From Seriola aureovittata (taxonomy: Eukaryota; Chordata; Actinopteri; Carangiformes; Carangidae), in NCBI RefSeq assembly GCF_021018895.1, contig NC_079375.1, positions 24,159,475 to 24,223,474 on the forward strand: a stretch of DNA of 64,000 bases. Direction: 5' to 3'. The notes beneath the pieces are model-generated. The model searched no databases, was not told the DNA's origin, and worked only from the letters and a program-made list of their open reading frames with translations. The position numbers were made by a program, and so were the translations under genes. Below are positions 16,635-29,929 of this stretch, in pieces (positions within the stretch are counted from its first letter, which is position 1; every line of letters starts with the position of its first letter).

Positions 16635-18122
16635 GATGTAAGTAAAATGTAAACAGTGATGTCAGAATGTGTTTGAATAATTAACCTGTGGTTCATGACA
16701 GGAAATGTTCCATAAATATAGCACACATAGTTGACAGGATGTTCACTGGGGAGCATTTCACAAAGAAACACAGAGCAGAGCCCGTGTCTGTGATAGAGCT
16801 TCCTAACAATGTTTATACCAGCGTTTTCCTACCAAAATGATTCATTCCCTGACTTGAGACAGAGCAGGTCTAACAGACTCTCTGACTCCCTCTCTGATAG
16901 TACAGCAGCAAAAACAACAAAAAGGCTGTTTGTGGTACTGCTTCCGGTAAAAAGGAAACCTGTACAGTTCATGTGGGCCACTCTTGTGGCTGTTAGCACG
17001 CTAAAGTGTCACACCTTACATCCAGAGTTTCTCTTTTTAGAGTCCCATTAGAGGCCAAAACTACAACTGTGCCCATATACATTGTGTCCTTTTGTGTCAC
17101 TGCTGTACAAATAATTGCCCTTCGAGGACGAATAAAGCAATTGATTGATTTAATATCTCAATGCTACACTGTCCTCCCTGCTAGCATGTTTTCTGCAGGA
17201 GCCTTTTCCTTCTCATTCTATCCAGCGGTGCAGTTTAAAATGCCTTTGTCCTCAGACTGCTCCCACCAAGCAATCCATCCTCATTTAAAACGTGTCAGTC
17301 TCTCGCTTTTAACTTCACCAAACCGCCACACGTCGAAAAAAGGACCTTGAATGTCACCCGGTGCTCGGAGAGCTGTGCTGGCCATCATCTTGTGCGCTTA
17401 AGCAGACAGAGTATTACCATTAAGGAAAGAAGCAATTGAGGCAATTAGAACCACAGTGGTATAGAGTGTAGAATGGAACAAATCAAACTCGAGGATGCAT
17501 GAAAAATTCTCCTAAGAGTCGGCGTTGAAACACACCAGCATTTGCCATTTGCACAGCATTAACTGCCAGGAGCTCCTCTGTGGACTGCGAACATGTTTTC
17601 CACTCAACAACTGTTTTCCCAGGGGAACTCTCAGTGTTTTCCACCTCCAGTTCCTCGCAGGGTAAACCAAATAAGTCATATAGCAGCTAGTCCCCAGTTG
17701 TCTATGATGCAGTGCTCGTTAAGTGGGTGCTAATTTGTTCTGTGGTCACCCATATACGTCACACTGCATCACAGGGAATTTCAGCTCTCCTGTTGTACAC
17801 AGTCCCATAAGAAATGATGAAATGACTCATGAGAGAGGTGGAAACAGCTTCCAGAAAAATAAAACAGACATATTACCATTCTGGTTTAGACTTACCACCT
17901 TATAATAACTTGCAAGAACCCAAGGTCTCACAGTAAATGGAAGAGCATCAGCACTTTGATCCACTGGAAACTTGACTTGAAACAAAGGCAGTAATTGGCT
18001 GGATGTAATTAAGTGTTCTGTTTCTACAGTGGTTTAATCATTCTGTTTTTAAAGTGACTAGTAATGCATGCAGTTCCCATGATTCACTGCCCTTTCCTTA
18101 TGCTAAGTTAGTATTTTATTAA

Positions 18123-18140
18123 ATGCAAATTGAACAATTG
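18123..18140 (+). promoter_or_regulatory. Candidate octamer plus SOX-type composite site
   Basis: A perfect octamer ATGCAAAT (18123-18130) is followed after two bases by AACAATTG, a SOX-like site. Around it (about 18040-18340) are repeated TAAT, atgcatgcat and aatgcattt motifs. POU and SOX proteins commonly act together at neural enhancers, and astrotactins are neural genes, so an intronic enhancer is plausible. This is inference from motif content only; short motifs occur by chance in AT-rich DNA. Confidence 0.25.
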
Positions 18141-18706
18141 TAAATGAGGAAATGTGTTTAGTCTGCATAAAAGTGGTTGTTAACCATTTAATCAACAAGT
18201 TCCTCTCTTTTGTGCTACAAGTATGCATGCATAATTCATCAGCGCTAATAATGCATTTGATGTTAATCAGCGTGGACTGTTTAACTTAAAGTTGGAAGCA
18301 ATGCATTTTATGTGCAGAGTGTTTAAAGATTGATGATATTCATTGACTCGCAAATAAAGAATTGTTTTAAAGCCCTTGTTGCAGACATCTGTTGTTTACA
18401 GATTTACAGGACTGTTTGGTCTCTGGGGAAACTCTCATTGGCCCTTTTATGTCTGGGTTTCTCATTAGGTATGCATCGCGTCAGTTAGCGCACAGTGTCC
18501 TCCTGCACAACAAAGAGTTATGCAAGATGGATAACTTTGCTGAAAATAAAAAAAATGAATAACCAGCTAATTCAGAGTCACTGACGCAGTGAAAACATTC
18601 ATCGATAAAAAGTAGCCATTTTGACATGATAGGGTGGTTGTTTTTGCTTTGTAGTGTAGTGTCACTGATTTTACGTCACTGATTTTACATATAAAGTTCG
18701 TTTAGA

Positions 18707-18870
18707 GGGCGACACGGTGGTGCAGTGGTTAAAACTGTCATCTCATGGGAAGAAGGTTCTGGCTGGCTGGGAACTTTCTGACAGGAATTTATAGGTTGTC
18801 CCTGATCCTGCGTGAGTTTCCTCCCACGGTCCAAAGACGACTCTAAATGTGAGCAGTAATGGTTGGATGC
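18707..18870 (+). repeat. tRNA-like interspersed repeat (gacacggtggtgcagtgg type)
   Basis: The head gacacggtggtgcagtgg is a very common teleost interspersed repeat start. The stretch TGGTGCAGTGG (18718-18728) fits a pol III A box. The B-box region is reduced to aggttctggctggc, so it has lost the usual gttcgattcc. The body (gagtttcctcccacggtccaaagac) also fits that repeat. The copy is degenerate. Confidence 0.6.
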
Positions 18871-19583
18871 GTGGCGTGTGCGTCGCGGCTGTGGAACGCC
18901 TTCGTTTTCATTTGATTTATTATTTGCAAACAATTAGTAATGGATACATGAAAAAGATAAATCCTACCTCCATAAAGGTTATAATGTTGAGTTTTTGTTG
19001 AAACTGCTTTTTAGCCTACCCTCATTGATTTGAATTAGGTGGACAAAATAATAAGAAACAGCTTCACCACAATTACATCCTCCAAAATTATCACAGAGCT
19101 CCTCTTTAACAGTTTCAGTAAACCATGAACTCTGAACCCTTCATGAAGGAGGAATTATTAAAGACTGCTGTATAAGACTGCATTAGTTTTGACTGATTGT
19201 TCCTAATAAATTGGCAAATGAGTGAATGTCAGTGTTGTGTTTACAATTTGTTTCTGCTGCCCTCTAGTGACTAAAAACACCATTTATTTCACCTTTAAGC
19301 AAATTGCTCCGCAGCTTACTCACTGAATGAAACTAAGCAGATGTTTGATGAACTTTTCCAATCATGTTCCAAAGCTGCAAATAAATCTATAGTTTTCTCT
19401 TTATTAATCAACAGTAATATATAGAGATTCTTATATTCACATTCCATTTGAGCCTTTTTTGTCAACAATATTGATGTGGAGGAGATTCTCAGGTTTTGTT
19501 TAATGAAGTCAGTTCAGTTCATCTTAAATACGAATATACAGTGTTTTGATATTTGGTGAACTTTTGTTGATGCCTTTCAATGA

Positions 19584-19856
<273 letters not shown>

Positions 19857-20590
19857 TGAGAGATGACATTTACTGGTTCCCCTTTCACCTCTCTCTGAAG
19901 TGATGACATGATGATAGAAGGTCCAGCTGAAGAAATAAAAGGTTTCACAAGGCTGTGAAGCAAGGCAGGATTTTGCTGAGTAAGAGCTACAGCAAGTTTC
20001 CTTACCACGAGTTTCAGTCCATTCTTTGGGAGTTTTTGTCTCGGATAAAGCTTCACAATACAGAGAGTACATATTGGCTTTTTGATAAATTAACCCCCCC
20101 CCACTCAAAAAATAAATAAATAAATAACACCACTACGCCTTGCAGACTGCAGCTGCTGTTGACTCTCTGAACACGTCTCACTGTTTGTACTCTCACTTAA
20201 TCAGCATTTGTTTTTTATTTATTATTGTTGCAGTGAGTCTCAAGCATCCCAGTGAGGTGGATGCAGAGGTCTTAGCAGTCATGATTCAGAGGGTAATAAA
20301 ACTCAAAGATCTAGCACATAATCAATTATAAAGAGGCAGAAAAACTAGAGTAAAAAAAAAAAAAAGAAGAAGAAAGAATCACTTGGCAATTCAAAGCCAT
20401 AAAAAGCGTTTCGATTGTTAAATGGTTCATAACTCCTTCAAAGAAAATCTGCCCTGTGTGCAATGACTGTGTTTGTGGCTGGGCTGCAGAAAGACCCATA
20501 AATGAGCCAAAACAATGCTGCAGTATTAAACTGGACTCAGCTGACAGCAGTGGCACTACAGGATTATTTAGCTGTTTCACTCTGGTAGCA

Positions 20591-21429
20591 GTGGGGCGGG
20601 GCCTAATAAATTCTAGATCAGGCCTTGTGCCCCGCCCACCACCGCTGCTTGCGCTAGGTTGACGGGCGAAAGAGCAAGATGGATAGAGTCAGAGAAAACA
20701 TCGATGAGACTCATCCACTTGTTTGAGCCTCGGTCAGACCAAGACTTAGATGAGGAGTCTGGTCAGTCGGAACGGTTAACATAGTCAGCATTTTTTATTT
20801 GTTTGTGTTGTATGTTAGCTTGTTGTGATTTGGAATTCTTGTGAGCTGAAGAAAACACTATGACCAGGAGCTCAGATGTCTCAGGCAGGAGTATTCATTG
20901 TACCACAGAGAAAGTGATGAGCAGTACAATGACAGCAAGTGAACCATCGTAGTGGTGCCACACCGAGGTTCTGAAGATGTCTTGTCTGACAGAGGGTATA
21001 GATTCGCAGGTATCACATGGTTACAACATTTTACCGTATCTTATTCCAAATAAGGCAAAACTTTATTCTGAACATTTATGTGTGAAGACGTTATTAGACA
21101 CCAAAATCTGCCTTGTCACATTTTCTTACCTAATTGATGTTACATGAGTCTTGTCTTTTCCCCTGGTTAGCTCATTCTTGACAAGGACTGGATTTATGGA
21201 GTATTCTCTCAGTTTATGCTTTTCTTTACCTTCTTATCTATAAGACCTTGGTTACCCCAGCAGCGGAGGATAACAGTGTCTCCGGACGTCCAGTGTATAA
21301 AACGATGAAGGTCGGACCATAAGTGAGGCCTAGGAATACAAGATGAACACCAGAAGTGAGAAAGTTCTCCTTCACACTTGTTAGCTTGTAGCTGGCAGTG
21401 GCTGACACAGTGTTAGTGGTTGTGCGAAT

Positions 21430-21465
<36 letters not shown>

Positions 21466-21501
21466 CTGACAAAGTTTTGGATTTATTAAGCCCCACCCCC
21501 C
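20591..21501. mobile_element. TIR element of about 0.9 kb, family uncertain
   Basis: The left end gtggggcggggcctaataaa (20591-20610) and the inverted right end ggggggtggggcttaataaa (21482-21501) agree at 17 of 20 bases. A second inverted GC-rich copy (gtgccccgcccacc) lies just inside the left end. The interior has a CT microsatellite at 21435-21462 and no long reading frame. It is most likely a non-autonomous DNA transposon. Confidence 0.45.
21435..21462. repeat. (CT)n microsatellite
   Basis: A pure CT tract of 28 bp, inside the TIR element at 20591-21501. Confidence 0.98.
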
Positions 21502-23214
21502 GTCCCCACAGATTGCCGGGATTGGTTTGTTAGGTTTGTGACGTATGAAACCCTGGCTGTCTGAATCTGTTTTTATGAGACCGTCATTGGTTCACTGCAG
21601 TTCAAGGTGGAAACACTCAGTCATGGAGTTGAATGCCTTCTTTGCATTATATGTAAAAAAACATCATGTGGGCGTGTTAACAAGGTTAATAACTTGATTT
21701 TCACTGGAGGGGATCTTCAATAACAAGACAGACATATTATGAATGCGCTCAGACTGTGACAGGTATCACAAAAACTTCTGGTGGGATGTCTATGAAATTG
21801 ACAGAGGACATTCCTGGGAATAAAGTCTGTAGTTTTTTTAATCGACAGTGACACAAGACGCCATGAGTCCAAACTTCTGACAAGTTTAACGGCCAAATTC
21901 TCCACACTTAAGCAACTAAACTATTCATTAGATGCATATTTGGGAGGAATCCTTTACAGTTAGAAAAAGTTGCTGCCCACCTTGTAATAGTAGATTACTT
22001 TTTAAAACAATATTTTACAGAGTTCCCCACAACATTTTAGACACTGCATAATGTAATTTACTTATTTTGTTAGATGTCAGATTGTGGTTGAAAGCATTAT
22101 GATGCAAAGACAGCAAAGGCCTGATTTACATAGTGTTGGTATATTGATTTTAAATCTCGCCTGACCACTTAGGCAACAGTTTGATTACATAAGTTAAAGA
22201 ATCCAAATAAATCTACACCATTAGTCTGAAAGCCTAAACCCAGCAGTGCAGAGCTCAACATTATTTTAGGAATTTAATGTAAATGTGACTCCAGAGGATG
22301 TAATGCATAGATATACCACCATGTTTCCCCCCTTTCTCCCCCAGCTTTTCCTAAGTGTACTATAGTAGTACTTTGCTCATTGGTCAGCAGGATTAAGACT
22401 CACTGAGAGAGGTAACATGGCTGCAGCTGGTCTGAAATCATTATGTGGCAGCATAAAGTCCGTGTGAACAGGATTAGTTTGCAGAGAAGAGGCAGGTTAA
22501 TGTAATTAGTAGTGGGGATTGTCTCGGAGTGTATGATGGAACGTGCCCTGTCAACACGTTAGTGTGCACAGCCGTGTCAGATCCTTCCCTAATTTGCTGA
22601 TGGTTATTTGCCCTGTAAAAATTCTGTCAGGTAAAATTAGTCTCGCTCAAATTAATATCATCATCATTTCTTCCCATTAGCATGTAGGCAGTTGCTAATT
22701 TTAAGCCCTCGGATGACTGAGATGTGAAGAAGTCCTACCGCAGGATACTGTAAAATAAAACAACACTGTCAGTAACTCATGCCTCCAGTAGACTGTCTCT
22801 GCTATTTTTATTTTTCCAGCTCCTTATCAAATAGTGTTTGTCTCTAACACAAAGAATGTGTTTTGTGTAAATATACAGTGTGTTCAGTGTGTGATGTAGT
22901 TTTGTTAAAGTTTCTGTTACACAATGTTAATGTCACGTTCACTGATCAGTTTGTTGACTTAACTGATGTAGTGGCAGGATGTGCTTTTATGTAAATAGCT
23001 AAAGGGTTCATTCATGTAGTTTTGTTATTGTTTCCACAAAGCAGCTGCTGGACATGGATGAAGAGGAGAGAGCTCAGTTGGGGCCTGAAAATTAAATTGC
23101 GATGCTCAGGTGTGGAGGGGGTTGCACCTGGGACACAAGGCTTTCACAGTTGAGCCCTCTGGTGATGTATGGGCTCGAATCGAGAAAATATCCATGAAGG
23201 GGGGGTTCAGGTTT

Positions 23215-24115
23215 TAGGACACACCAGAGACCGCTCTCCTGAGGGTGACAAATGATCTGCTCTTCTGTCTGGATTCAGGAAATTACACTATTTTAATTCT
23301 TTTAGCTCTTTCGACTGGAATCAACACAGTCTATCACTCCATCCTCTTAGATTGCCTTAAGCATGTTATTGGCATTCAGGGACAAACCCTTCAGTGGTTT
23401 GCCTCCTACCTCCAAAACAGATGAGCCTTTGATAATGAATACTTTTCCTCTGCACTCATCGTTTGTGGAGTACCGCAAGGCTCCATATTAGGTCCTGTTT
23501 TATTTTCTCTATACATGATTCATTTCAGGTCTATTTTCAGAAAATATAATATCTCCTACCATTGTTATGCTGGCAACATCCAGCTGTACCTGCTGCTGAA
23601 GCCTTGTGATCCATGCAGTGTTGACCTCCTTTTAAATTGCACCAAGGATGTAAAATCCTGGATGGCAAAAAGTTTCCTTCAGCTAAACCAGAGTAAAGCT
23701 GAGATCCCAACGTTTGGCCCCGGAGACAACTCAGCAACTACAACCAATGCCCTCGGGCCTCTGTCGTTGAATATGAACTCCTGTGCACAAAATCTCTGTG
23801 TTATCTTTGATTGTGGTTTAAAATTTGATAAACAAATCAACCCAGCTGTCAGCACTGGCTTCTCCCAGTTTTGATCACTTTAAAAATAATAATTCCTGTG
23901 CATTAAAGATTTGGAGACTGTAGTTCACGCTTTTATTTCCTCCTGCCTCATTGACTACAGCCCTCTCTCTGTAAGAATCAGTCAGTCAACCTTATCTCGC
24001 CTGCAGCTGCTTCAAAATGCAGCAGCGCGACTCCCTGCACCAAGAAGAGAGACCACATCTCCCCTGAACTGGCCTCTCTTCACCAGTTACCAGCGAAGTA
24101 CACAACTGATTTGAA
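23215..24115 (+). pseudogene. L2-type LINE reverse transcriptase fragment, inactive
   Basis: One frame from about 23225 to 23874, broken by a TGA after LQNR, reads as a LINE reverse transcriptase. It has ILILLALSTGINTVYHSILL (family: LLDLSAAFDTVDH...), CGVPQGSILGPVLFSLYMI, then CYAGNIQLYL where active copies have (F/Y)ADDTQLY, and VKSWMAKSFLQLNQSKAE. A second block at 23911-24114 (VVHAFISSCLIDY, SRLQLLQNAAARL) is the C-terminal part in another frame. The catalytic ADD is now AGN, so the enzyme is dead. Only the RT-to-C-terminal region is present, as in typical 5'-truncated insertions. The order and motifs fit the L2 clade. Confidence 0.85.
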
Positions 24116-24343
24116 TTGACTTGACTTGACATATGTCTTGTGGGAAAAGTAAAAAACACATTCAATGTACAAGATAATTAGTTATATAAAATTTTCCAAA
24201 CAAATTGTCTTCGTCTTCACTGACCCAATTAATAAATCCTATTGATCTTTGTGACATTTAGCTCATAATTAATTATTTATATTGTGTATGTGTGGCCTGT
24301 ATTGATGCCTGCAGCTCCTTAGACACAAAATAGTGAAAGAAAA

Positions 24344-24346
<3 letters not shown>

Positions 24347-24374
<28 letters not shown>
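24347..24374. repeat. (TA)n microsatellite
   Basis: An uninterrupted TA tract just upstream of the MITE at 24402. Confidence 0.97.
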
Positions 24375-24379
<5 letters not shown>

Positions 24380-24401
24380 CTTTTTACTCTCTTAATAACT
24401 C

Positions 24402-24770
24402 TTAAAGGACCAGTGTTAGGGATTTAGGAGGTTCTATTGACAGAAATTAATGAATTTTTACTAGTGTCTTATCAACTGAAACTAAGAATTGTTGTGTTTT
24501 TGTTCGCTGAAAATGAGCGCTATACATCAGCGTACATTTACATAAGGAGTGGGTCCTCTTCCACAGAGCCCACCATGTAGCATTGCCATGTTTCTACAGT
24601 AGCCCAGAATGGACAAACCAAACATGGGCTTTAGAGAGGGCCTTTGGCGTTTTTGTTTGCCGTAAAGCCGTAGTGTCACTTACACCCTTGGAAAGGGAGG
24701 GATGGTCAGTTGGTTGCGATCTTCAACCTCACCACTAGATGCCACTAAGTCCTTCACACTGATCCTTCAA
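24402..24770. mobile_element. MITE with ttaaaggaccagtg terminal inverted repeats
   Basis: The left end ttaaaggaccagtgttaggg and the inverted right end ttgaaggatcagtgtgaagg form an imperfect terminal inverted repeat. The interior includes tttctacagtagcccagaatgg and gcctttggcg, sequences I recall from an abundant percomorph MITE whose ends read 'ggaccagtgtgtaggattta'. It has no coding capacity. I see no convincing target-site duplication. Confidence 0.65.
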
Positions 24771-25472
24771 CATAAATTAAACCAGTAGAACAAGGTTGGC
24801 TGACTCTTTCTAAAGCAGTATACCATATATCTCCAGTAACTGAGTTTTGCTGTCAACGGAGAATGAGTGTAAATAGTATGATGGTCTCTGAATTGCGGCA
24901 AAGAGCATCAAAGGCGGGCTTGAGATCAAGGTCTCCACCCAGCTGGGATTGATGGTTTGTGAAATGTACAATCACAGTTTATGGATAATGTTTTGTGTGT
25001 TTTGCCCGAGTCTTTAAAATTGAGGCAGTTTGAAAGAATGACCATGAAATAAAAGTGAAAAACATGAGCTGAGGCTCAGCTGAAGGATGTGACTGAGCCT
25101 GAAGAGCTGGAATACCATTAGGCAAAAGGCAGAAGTCTGTTTGATTCATTTTTTCTCTTATGGAGGTAAGAGATCTTCATTTTCATCAATCAAATCAGTG
25201 ATTATTTAAACAGTCTAATAGCCATTAGACTTTTCTCACCGTGCTGAACTGGGTCAAAGAGAAACTGCGCTGAGTCTTTGTGGTTTTCCATTAAACATGC
25301 TTCATTGTCAGAAGAGAATATGTGTCCTTGTTGTCCATAAATCACCAACTTGTCGCTAATTGCTGGAGAGTGAAAGAGATGTAGAAGCTAGGCCTACAGC
25401 TGTGTGAGTGTGTGTGGTTAAACAGCTGGTTAAAACTAGTTGAATTCTCGGAGCAGGGATGAAAGTGGAGAA

Positions 25473-25509
25473 ATTCATTCATTCATTCATTCATTCATTC
25501 ATTCATTCA
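25473..25509. repeat. (ATTC)n microsatellite
   Basis: About nine uninterrupted ATTC units. Confidence 0.97.
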
Positions 25510-28405
25510 CTTTTAGCCTGTGACTGACAGACTGACATGCTGATATAAAATGTCTCCACAGTATTTAAATAATTGGAGGTTCAGCAGGTGTCTGTTAAAT
25601 GAAGGACTGTAATGTCTGTTGCAGTGAATAAAGACACTTCCTCTGCCTCATCAGTCATTGCTCAAACGTTCTGTTGGGTAGATTTTTACATAGACAGACT
25701 CTGGCTGAACATTTTGATGAACGGTGTGTGTATTAAACGAGGGGAGTGAAATCAACCTGGGATGGGTTTTTTTTTCCTTGTTTCAAAGACCACAGCAGCA
25801 ATGTGATGTGTATTTGTAGAACAATATCTCCAGTAAATACGTCCATATTGGACAATTTTCCACAATACAATTATATGACCAGCGCTCAGTGCCATTGGTG
25901 GAGGTAGTGTGCCCTTGTAGTGAGGTGGAAAGTAAAGATGGGGAGGATACTGTGAGTCAGGGACATGCAGCGAATTCAACTTTCAGCTTTTCAGCGTTTC
26001 AGCATTTGTGTTAGTCGCCAGACAGTAATGAAACCTTAACTGCTGTTTATTTGCCACAGTCACACTTGGGGACCACTACTACATATGTGGAAAAGTTGTA
26101 TAAGGACGTTTGTGTCTCCAGAGGGAGCTGCACAAAGTCTGATGTCACTTCGTTCTGGGGAAATGCGCTTACTAGACTTCTGTCCTCATCTCTGCTTGAG
26201 GCTAGACGATCCAGGCTACATAAGCCGCTGCTAGCATAAAGCAGCCAAATCCCCAATAGAACTGTCTCTGGTCATCTTGCATTGTGGGTAATGTGTGCAC
26301 CAGGGTTTTAAAAGGAAAAAAAAAAGATTATTTCTCTTGCTCAACTGAATTAGACAGAGATTGTACAAAACAAAATTGTATATATGTTGCCAATGGGTCA
26401 GTATTTGAGGACCTTACTGTGATTAGCCTGAGATCACCGAACTATTTTGTGAATTCAGTGAATAAACACACGCTCACTGATTGGTCTGGTTTCCAGGCTA
26501 GTGCTGTATGTCATCGATGACACTGGGATTTCTCATGTAGACTCGTAAAGCAGAGCCATGAAACATGGCTGCATTCTGTTCTGGGGAGCCAAGGACCGTG
26601 TCCTGTACAAGCTGGCTTCCTGGCACAGCTAGGTGGAATGGAGCCATTATTATTGTCATTAGTGACATGTGGTCCTTTTCTGCTAAGACAATTCAAAATG
26701 TTCTCTGTGACAAAGTCTATAATAACAACCATCTCTCACCTCAGTAAAAGCAACACCCTTTTTTCGCTCTCCTCATATTGCTCAGTTGGATTTGTAGAGG
26801 TCTAAAGAGATTTAACTATTCAATATTTCACTAGAAAACAGCAACAACAAGGGAAAAGCCAGAAAATGTAAACATCATTTGGTGTTTCTTATTTCTTTAA
26901 TCATCTTGTGACCTGTCAGATTTATCTCGGGGCCACTTGGAGGGTCACACTGATGCATAGGAGATCTCTTCGCAATTATCTCTATAATTGTCTCACTGTT
27001 ATTTGCACATAAAGTCAGCTGACATGTTGTGTGTGCATTAGGGCTGCTGATCGCTTTACTTCCACACATCTTATTTGTTGTCATTTTATTCCGGGATTTT
27101 CATTTGGTGGCTTTTCTTTGTTGAGACGCTGTGTAGATAACTCATTTCTCCTCTGATGAATGATCTGATGAACGCTACCTTCAGCTTTCCCCAGGGACCA
27201 CGAGGAAACACTGCTAACACCTTCTTGAAGCCGCTGATTTTACTGTGCTTTTGAGCTGCGTTCCTCCATGTTTGATAATCATTTGTTTTTCCTCATTGTT
27301 CTTGCTCCTGAGCAGATGGTTAAATAGCGATTGAGCCCTGATCTTCCTTCCCTTGATTACCGGGCTTCACAGCAGTAATGACTGGACGAGGACTCAGCCT
27401 TGGTGTTTCTTTCCTTAATGTATCTATTAGTGCTCTTGTAGCGTTGCCTTGGTGTCGTATTGAAAGGATTAACATTTGTTATTTGTCCATTTTTTATATT
27501 TTAGTCACTCTTAAAAGACCAAATGAAAACTTCATTTCTCTAACTGAGTGGATATTATTGCAAAAAGTCTTTTGTATAATCTGAATATCAAACGCATCAA
27601 AGCAGCGGTCTACAGAGACACATTTACATTTGAAATATTTCTTTTTCTAATGTTCATTGCCGACGGTAATTTTCACTTCTCTCTCCGAACTGAATAAGTA
27701 ACTAATGCAAGTAAATGAGGGCATAAATTGACATATAAACCTTTAGTGGTACGTTTCATTGGTAAATGGGCTGAATGAATGCTTCTTTTTATGGCTTGTT
27801 TTGACGTGTAACCCTGCCATTGTTTAGCTATACATGTTAATGGTGCACATAATTGAGACGAACAATTATTGCCTCTTTCAAGTGCAGATAACTGTCTTGG
27901 ACAAAAATTTTAAATACGTTGCAGGTAGTGATAATTACCCATTCATTTTGAAAGTACTCTTTACATTCGTTGTCAAAATCATCCATGTGATTTGTTTTCT
28001 TTCTCTTTTAAATCAAATGTTTTGAATATATTAAAGAACTTTTCTCCTTCAGTTTGTAGTTGGATATCACACCAATCAAGTCTGTATAATTAACAGCATT
28101 TAACAGCTTTTTTACTTTCTGAAAAGGTCACATGAGGTTGCTCATTCTGCTGGTTTAATAAAGCAGTAGTGTACCCTGATAGTGACTGTAGCGTCAGTTA
28201 TGTCGGATAAAAGTTTGAGTCCTCTGTCATTGTAATTTGAAGAACATTTGGATGCAGTGTCACAGCAAGTTCATAATGAGAACATCCTGATTTAAAGCCC
28301 CTGAAAACTTGGACTCAAATCTTGAACTATTTCTCTATAAAATAAATATTCCTGACTAAATGAGCAACGTCAGAATAAAAAGAAAAAAATAATGGATTAA
28401 AGAAG

Positions 28406-28430
28406 AGAAAGAAAGAAAGAAAGAAAGAAA
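28406..28430. repeat. (GAAA)n microsatellite
   Basis: About six GAAA units in a purine-rich stretch. Confidence 0.95.
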
Positions 28431-29218
28431 ACAATCTGTAGGTACTATTCAGTCAGAGTTCAGCAGTGAGAAATCGAGCTAATCCGTTCACCGGGACTGT
28501 GTGGGTGTGGTGTGATCAGATTTGATTTGCAGTGTCCACACAAACCAATGACTGTCATCGGATTCCAATTAAAATGTTGCTGAATCCTAATTGGCGCACA
28601 GCAGTATGTGACATCAGCGTTTCTCAACTGAACCCCGTATTGGCAGAAAACAGTGTGTTCATGTCGGAACCTGCCACTAGGTTTTCAAGGGCTTTAAAGA
28701 ACTGTAGACTTTAGAGGGGCCGAACCGGATCAACGCCGGCCCTCTGACTTTTTGAACCTGTTTACGCCGTATATTGACGCGCAGACTGTATCCGGATCTG
28801 AATGAGGAAAAGCACATTATTGCCTGGTGTTATATCTTGTCTACACCGGCTGTGCAGCTGAAGCAGCTCATCAGCAGTGCAGCACCTCGGGTCCTCTATC
28901 AGAGTCTATAATGGATCTGATCGGTCACAGTGCGAGTGCACAGTACTAATGCTCAGATGCATTTTGGTGTTGCTCACAGCCTAATGCACAATTATTGTAA
29001 TGAAGCACAGGAGACAGACTGTGAAATGTAACATCCCCTGTTTGAGCCAGCGACCTGCGATGCCGTGTTGTTATCTGTTCTGTCAGATGTGCATGAGACA
29101 GGTGACTGAAATGAAGTAGTGTTGACAGCCCAAAGAATCCACGCAGTTGGAATTACAGTCACATTGGACAGCACTGTGATCAGACCTCAGTCCCTGAACG
29201 GACTGTTTTGATTCTTTA

Positions 29219-29587
29219 TGTTTGGGCTTTGGTTGATTTCCTGTTTTACTTTGAAATTACTTCCCTTGTGCGTTTGTTTTATTTCCTGTCTTTGTCCACT
29301 TTCCCTCCATTGTGATTGTCTTCCCCACTCTAATGTGTTTCACCTGTGTCCAATCATCCCTGCTTCCCTCGGGTATTTAAGTGTGTGTGTTTCCCTCAGA
29401 CCTCGTCAGATTGTCTGTGTTATTCCTGTTGCGTCTCCTCAGTGTCTCTTCTGTTTTTCTTCCTGTGTTTTTCCTGCATTTTGGATTTGTTCTGAGTTCT
29501 GCCTCACTGGTTTTTAAGTCACGTTTTGTTATTGAATTACCTTTTTTTCAGCCTACACCCTTTTGTGTTTGCCTGCGTTTGGGTTCA
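29219..29587 (+). mobile_element. Solo-LTR-like block
   Basis: A pyrimidine-rich block with cctgt(t/g)ttt motifs, cacctgtgtccaatcatccc, a TATA-like gggtatttaag and an end reading gcctgcgtttgggttca. This layout matches long terminal repeats of fish Ty3/gypsy-type elements as I remember them. No internal gag/pol sequence adjoins it. The edges were set at a TG...CA pair and lack a clear target duplication, so they are approximate. Confidence 0.45.
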
Positions 29588-29878
29588 GCGATATTCAAAC
29601 ATCACAGTCTGTTCACTTTTCCCACATTCTCGAGAAAAGAATCAACCAAGCTGGTTGACTGCTCAGCTAACTCCTTCCATGCTAACTTAGCTAGCCCAAA
29701 CAAAATCACCTGTCCCTCTGCAAAGGGAAGCTAAGTAGAGCCTGTTTGTGCTATGTCGGTAGACAAGGCTGCCTGCCCCACCTATCTCATTTGCATGGTA
29801 AGATCAGAATATAATGCAGGTGGAAGGGAGGCCCTGATTAGATGCCAATGTCCAGATAAAGTATCCGGGCGCACACTG

Positions 29879-29880
<2 letters not shown>

Positions 29881-29917
<37 letters not shown>
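29881..29917. repeat. (TA)n microsatellite
   Basis: A pure TA tract between the LTR-like block and the L2 tail. Confidence 0.98.
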
Positions 29918-29919
<2 letters not shown>

Positions 29920-29929
29920 ATCAGAGAAG

